Positions 6,977-10,765 of a stretch of DNA of 10,765 nucleotides are shown here, piece by piece. Origin of the DNA: Anaerolineales bacterium UBA832 (GTDB taxonomy: Bacteria; Chloroflexota; Anaerolineae; Anaerolineales; UBA11657); assembly GCA_002296125.1 (NCBI GenBank), contig DBHI01000114.1:1-10765 (forward strand), given 5' to 3'. The position numbers were made by a program, and so were the translations under genes. Under the pieces are notes generated by a model. That model ran no database searches and was not told the DNA's origin. It saw nothing but the letters and a program-made list of their open reading frames with translations. The number at the start of each line of letters is the position of its first letter. Position 1 is the first letter of the stretch.

Positions 6977-7056
6977 AATAGCTGTCGTAATATATAAGGC
7001 AAATCTGCATTTCATACATTTATTATCAACAAAGTTAAGAATAGGAACATCACATT

Positions 7057-8289
7057 ATGTCAGAATTTTTTACACTAATTTCACCAGAAGAAGCCTTTAA
7101 TAAATTGATCTCAAACCTTGATTTTAACATCAAAACACATGAAATCGCAACAGAAGATGCTTATCACAGAGTTCTCTCGGAAGATATTTATTCACCAATC
7201 AACTTACCTTCATTCACAAAATCAACAATGGATGGCTATGCTGTTAGGGCTACAGACACATATGGAGCCACTACTAGTTTGCCAACATATTTGACTTTAG
7301 TAGATGAAATCAGCATGGGTACAAAGCCTTCGTTTCATTTAAGCCAATCAGAAGCAGCTTTAATTCACACAGGTGGTATGTTACCAAAAAATGCAGATGC
7401 AGTAGTAATGATTGAAAACACACAAAAAACTCATTCAAGTGAGATAGAAGTATACCAATCCGTTTCTATTGGAGAAAATATTCTCAACATAGGAGAAGAC
7501 GTAACAAAAAGCTCTCAAATAATGCCGAAAGGTACATTATTACGCCCACAAGAAATAGGAGCATTAATGGCACTGGGTATAACATCTGTACATGTAAGTA
7601 ACAAGCCAATAGTTGGAATAATTTCAACAGGTGACGAAGTAGTGCATCCGAGCAAAACCATAAATCCAGGACAAGTAAGAGACATAAACTCATATACATT
7701 AAGTGCTTTAATTACATCTGCAGGAGGTATTCCAAAACGCTATGGAATTATTGAAGATGACTTTGATTCACTCTTTTCAACTGCACAAAAAGCTAATACA
7801 GAATGCGATATTGTCTTAATAATTGCAGGCAGTTCTGTAAGCCACAGAGATATCACTTCAGAAATCATTAACCAATTAGGTGATCCTGGAGTCCTATTAC
7901 ATGGGATTACAATTAAACCCGGCAAACCAACGATAGTAGGAATTGCACAAAACAAGCCTATTTTAGGACTACCTGGAAATCCAGTAAGTGCATTAGTGGT
8001 AGCAACTATATTACTAAAACCAACAATTTCTCACCTCCAAGGCTCAAAAATAGCTAATTTCACACCTACTATAGCCGCTATTCTATCACAAAATATACCA
8101 TCAGTAGCAGGACGAGAGGATCATGTACCAGTACTACTGACTACAAATGACAATACTGTTTACGCTCGCCCAATATTTGGTAAGTCCAACCTAATATTTA
8201 CATTAGTCAATTCCACAGGTAAACTCATTGTACCAATAAACTCAACCGGACTAATAAAAGATTCACAAGTAGACGTACATTTATACTAA
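7057..8289 (+). CDS. moeA: Molybdopterin molybdenumtransferase MoeA, stand-alone copy
   Basis: MoeA catalyses the last step of molybdenum cofactor synthesis, using adenylated molybdopterin and molybdate. This 410-residue copy has the standard four-domain length. Seen are STMDGYAV (56-63, with the active-site Asp59), the HTGGMLP turn (104-110), IGEDV (145-149), TGDEV (191-195), PGQVRDINSYTL (204-215), AGSSVSHRD (257-265), HGITIKPGKP (282-291) and LPGNP (305-309). The two lysines of the KPGKP segment (287 and 290) are kept. The Arg residues usually just before the GED motif (RRxGED in most MoeA) are replaced by Leu-Asn (NILNIGED), a change that may affect substrate binding. AGGA lies 10 bases before the ATG. 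The second moeA starts 18 bp downstream, so the two are co-transcribed. The family assignment is firm; the metal (Mo or W) is not determined. Confidence 0.96.
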   Translation: MSEFFTLISPEEAFNKLISNLDFNIKTHEIATEDAYHRVLSEDIYSPINLPSFTKSTMDGYAVRATDTYGATTSLPTYLTLVDEISMGTKPSFHLSQSEAALIHTGGMLPKNADAVVMIENTQKTHSSEIEVYQSVSIGENILNIGEDVTKSSQIMPKGTLLRPQEIGALMALGITSVHVSNKPIVGIISTGDEVVHPSKTINPGQVRDINSYTLSALITSAGGIPKRYGIIEDDFDSLFSTAQKANTECDIVLIIAGSSVSHRDITSEIINQLGDPGVLLHGITIKPGKPTIVGIAQNKPILGLPGNPVSALVVATILLKPTISHLQGSKIANFTPTIAAILSQNIPSVAGREDHVPVLLTTNDNTVYARPIFGKSNLIFTLVNSTGKLIVPINSTGLIKDSQVDVHLY

Positions 8290-8307
8290 AACTGATACTC
8301 TTATGTC

Positions 8308-10272
8308 ATGCCTATACGAAATATATACCTAGAAGACATACCTTTAGATGAAGCAAGGAGCCATTGGGACAAACTACTTTCAACTCATGGTCTATCCTCA
8401 CCTCTAGGAGGTGAAGAGATAGATATAAAATTATGTTTAGGAAGAGTTACAGCAAAGCCTGTCTGGGCTAAATTATCATCACCTCATTATCATTCAGCAG
8501 CAATGGATGGATATGCAGTAAAATCAACCACAACTGTATCAGCAACTGAAACATCCCCTATTACTCTCCAAACGCCTACAAATGCAGAATATGTCGACAC
8601 AGGAAACCCAATGCCATCCTGGTCAGATGCAGTAATACCGATAGAACAAGTACATAAAACTTCGACAATATCAGAAACAAATATTACTATCTACAAATCT
8701 GCTGCCCCATGGCAGCATGTGAGGCCAATGGGTGAAGATATGGTAACAACTGAATTAGTATTACCAGCATTTCACTGCTTAAGACCTGCAGATCTTGGTG
8801 CAATAGCTGCTTCAGGACACTCTACGGTAAATGTAATAACGCAACCTACTGTAGCAATTATACCTACAGGAGATGAACTTGTAGAAATTGGCACACTACC
8901 AAAACCCGGTCAAATTATTGAATACAACTCACTAATCTTGTCTTCACAAATAAAAACCTGGAAAGCTTTACCCAAATGCTATCCTATTGTTCAAGACAAC
9001 AAAAAGTACATTAAGAAAACTCTTCTAAATGCGGCATTAAATAATGATTTAATAATACTTAATGCTGGATCGTCAAAAGGATCAAAAGACTTCGCTGCTG
9101 ATATAATCTCTGAAATAGGTGAAGTTGTAGTGCATGGAATTGCTGTGCGTCCAGGCCACCCTGTCATCCTTGGAGCCATAGAACATCCAGATAAGAAGAA
9201 ACCAGTTCCTATAATTGGTGTTCCCGGATATCCAGTAAGTACTGTTCTAACCACAGAACTCCTCATTAAACCCTTACTACTAAAATGGCAAGGAATTGAA
9301 CATCAAAAACCTATAGAAATTAAAGCATCTCTACCACGCAAAATAATGTCGCCTATAGGCGACGACGATTTCGTACGTGTAGCTGTTGGAAAAGTTGGAG
9401 ATAAAACTATTGCAATACCATTAGCTCGAGGAGCTGGAGTAATATCATCTCTAGTACGAGCAGACGGCTTATTATGCATCCCACGTTTTACAGAAGGATA
9501 TTCTCATCAATCTTCAGTAAATATAAATCTCTATACGCATCCTTCAAAAATAAATAAAACAATAATTGCAATAGGCTCTCATGATATATTATTAGATCTA
9601 CTGTCACAACACTTGTCTAAAAACTACAATGACACTCGTTTAATATCAACAAACTCCGGAAGCATTGGTGGACTGGCATCCCTTAAACGTGAAGAGTGTC
9701 ATATGTCTGGATCGCATCTATTAGACTCTGAAACAGGTGAATATAACAAATCATATGTCAAACAATACTTAAGCAACATACCCTCATCAATTATTTATTT
9801 AGCAAATCGAGAACAAGGACTAATAGTACAACCAGGTAACCCCAAACAAATAAAGTCGTTACATGATCTAACAAAACCTGACATAACGTTTGTAAACCGA
9901 CAATTAGGGTCCGGAACTCGTGTACTACTTGATTATCATTTAAATCTACAAAATATACCAATAGATAAAATATCCGGCTACGATAGAGAGCAATACACAC
10001 ACCTAACTGCAGCGGCTACAGTATCATCTGGAGCAGCAGATGTCGCCATGGGAATTAGAGCAGCTAGTTTTGCGTTAGGATTAGATTTTATACCATTTAC
10101 AACAGAAGAATATGATCTAATTATTCCAAAACACCACCTCGACAACAAGAATATACAAAACTTACTAAACACATTAATTGATAAACATTTTAATCATGAT
10201 ATTATGGAAATACCAGGATACAACATAGACAAAATAGGTGATATAAAATGTTCTGATACTAGTAAACTCTAA
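8308..10272 (+). CDS. moeA: MoeA fused to a periplasmic-binding-protein-like domain
   Basis: This 654-residue protein has two parts. Residues 1 to about 408 are MoeA: SAAMDGYAV (63-71, active-site Asp67), VDTGNPMP (96-103), HVRPMGEDM (137-145), PTGDE (186-190), PGQIIEYNSLIL (200-211), NAGSSKGSKD (252-261), HGIAVRPGHP (276-285), VPGYP (305-309) and FVRVAVGKVG (355-364). Residues about 415-640 form a substrate-binding domain of the PBP-like type (PF12727 in my memory), with TNSGSIGGLASL (448-459), NREQGLIVQPGNP (500-512), VNRQLGSGTR (529-538) and AATVSSGAADVAMGIRAAS (569-587). There is no signal peptide, so the domain is cytosolic; in related fusions it is thought to bind an oxyanion or cofactor ligand. 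The KPGKP lysines are replaced by Arg281 and His284. Start: ATG 18 bp after the first moeA, without a Shine-Dalgarno sequence, suggesting coupling. The 3' end overlaps the facing M50 gene by 14 bp. Confidence 0.95.
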   Translation: MPIRNIYLEDIPLDEARSHWDKLLSTHGLSSPLGGEEIDIKLCLGRVTAKPVWAKLSSPHYHSAAMDGYAVKSTTTVSATETSPITLQTPTNAEYVDTGNPMPSWSDAVIPIEQVHKTSTISETNITIYKSAAPWQHVRPMGEDMVTTELVLPAFHCLRPADLGAIAASGHSTVNVITQPTVAIIPTGDELVEIGTLPKPGQIIEYNSLILSSQIKTWKALPKCYPIVQDNKKYIKKTLLNAALNNDLIILNAGSSKGSKDFAADIISEIGEVVVHGIAVRPGHPVILGAIEHPDKKKPVPIIGVPGYPVSTVLTTELLIKPLLLKWQGIEHQKPIEIKASLPRKIMSPIGDDDFVRVAVGKVGDKTIAIPLARGAGVISSLVRADGLLCIPRFTEGYSHQSSVNINLYTHPSKINKTIIAIGSHDILLDLLSQHLSKNYNDTRLISTNSGSIGGLASLKREECHMSGSHLLDSETGEYNKSYVKQYLSNIPSSIIYLANREQGLIVQPGNPKQIKSLHDLTKPDITFVNRQLGSGTRVLLDYHLNLQNIPIDKISGYDREQYTHLTAAATVSSGAADVAMGIRAASFALGLDFIPFTTEEYDLIIPKHHLDNKNIQNLLNTLIDKHFNHDIMEIPGYNIDKIGDIKCSDTSKL

Positions 10273-10765
10273 ATGGAACCGGTACAATTACCAGGAAAAA
10301 TAGCATAAGCATAATATATGAGATTACCTTTCTGTTATCATCTAACTCAGTCACCTCATCCAACAACTCAGGATGCTTAGTCCCAAATACATAGAGCAGA
10401 ACTGCCCACCACCACCAGCCCGTCCATACAAACCCTAATGCTATCAGGAAAAACATAACAACAGGACGCCACTTTTTTGCATTACTACCAAACAAAACAT
10501 AAAGCACATGACCTCCATCCAGCTGGCCAACAGGTATTAAATTTAATCCAGTAACAAGCAATCCAGCCCATCCTGCTAGAGCCACAGGATGTATATAAAC
10601 ATCAATCCCTCCAGCTGGACTAGGGTTACCAGTAAAAAAATATCCTATCCAATACCAGAGTGGATTAATGTCACCATACGAGTATGGTCTAGGAAGCATT
10701 TCTCCAAAGACCAGCACCTTTGAAATTAAATATAATATTGAATTACCTTCTATCTGAAAATTATT
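10259..10765 (-). CDS. M50 family (site-2 protease) membrane metalloprotease, C-terminal part
   Basis: The visible 168 residues are the C-terminal part of an intramembrane zinc protease; the N-terminal part with the HExxH motif lies beyond the right edge. The frame stays open to the last base, with IEGNSILYLISKVLVFG immediately before the GTG at 10717, so that GTG is internal. Diagnostic features are HPVALAGWAGLLVTGLNLIP and the second zinc-binding motif NLIPVGQLDGGH, with visible residues N75 and D83 (residue 1 at the edge). The order GNSLLY, HPVALAGW, NLxPxGQLDGGH recalls the EGY-like S2P group found in Chloroflexota and plants. Hydrophobic segments flank the motif, and the C-terminus holds a final helix (IMLMLFFLVIVPVPF). 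The stop is TAG at 10261-10259, overlapping the end of the fused moeA by 14 bp. Substrate unknown; S2P proteases often release membrane-bound regulators. Confidence 0.92.
   Translation of the reverse strand, partial: NNFQIEGNSILYLISKVLVFGEMLPRPYSYGDINPLWYWIGYFFTGNPSPAGGIDVYIHPVALAGWAGLLVTGLNLIPVGQLDGGHVLYVLFGSNAKKWRPVVMFFLIALGFVWTGWWWWAVLLYVFGTKHPELLDEVTELDDNRKVISYIMLMLFFLVIVPVPFRVY

Noticed and set aside
8991..9266. Minus-strand 91-residue frame inside the fused moeA
   Set aside because: It is a shadow of the conserved HGIAVRPGHP to VPGYP region read backwards; no independent coding evidence.
10259..10717. A complete 152-residue M50 protein starting at the GTG at 10717
   Set aside because: The frame stays open to the right edge and encodes IEGNSILYLISKVLVFG just before the GTG, which matches the family; the gene is partial and the GTG is internal.
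1..10765. CRISPR arrays, insertion sequences, tRNA genes, phage or defence genes
   Set aside because: No regularly spaced repeats, transposase-like proteins, cloverleaf-type sequences or defence domains were seen; nearly all of the window is explained by housekeeping genes.

Overview
The window is AT-rich chromosomal DNA packed with ordinary bacterial housekeeping genes. It has no mobile elements, CRISPR arrays, tRNA or rRNA genes that I can see. Several proteins point to the Chloroflexota. The malate dehydrogenase is the LDH-like tetrameric type known from Chloroflexus, with the GIPRRPGM(T)RED loop and an unusually close overall match from memory. The short ECF sigma factor followed by a small single-helix protein, and the EGY-like M50 protease, also fit. 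The low GC and tight spacing would suit a marine, uncultured lineage such as SAR202/Dehalococcoidia relatives, but this assignment is inference from remembered sequences, not a search.

Layout, left to right. Positions 1-2631 hold a leftward group, read from right to left: a DUF1385 (YqhQ-like) membrane protein, malate dehydrogenase (mdh), an unrecognised 182-residue protein, and the start of the GTPase Era, which runs off the left edge. A 173-bp divergent region (2632-2804) separates this group from a rightward pair: an ECF-type sigma factor with a TTG start, and a 110-residue protein with one membrane helix that may regulate it. Facing that pair, only 4 bp away, is a leftward fumarylacetoacetate-hydrolase-family enzyme (3706-4572).

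After a second divergent region (4573-4805) comes a rightward run of five genes, 4806-10272. They are a DUF368/PopT-type polyprenyl-phosphate transporter, a small four-helix membrane protein carrying a 'LHSxxRW' start and several histidines, an inositol-monophosphatase-family enzyme, and two tandem moeA genes. The second moeA carries an extra C-terminal periplasmic-binding-protein-like domain of about 240 residues. A leftward M50 (site-2 protease) gene enters from the right edge and overlaps the end of the second moeA tail to tail by 14 bp.

How the genes relate. The two MoeA proteins catalyse, or help with, metal insertion into molybdopterin and form the clearest functional unit. The PopT-type protein belongs to cell-envelope lipid carrier recycling. 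MDH and the FAH-family enzyme are central and catabolic carbon metabolism. No previously undescribed multi-gene system is evident. The points most worth following are the divergent moeA pair, the sigma/small membrane protein pair, the unknown gene between mdh and era, and the histidine-bearing small membrane protein.
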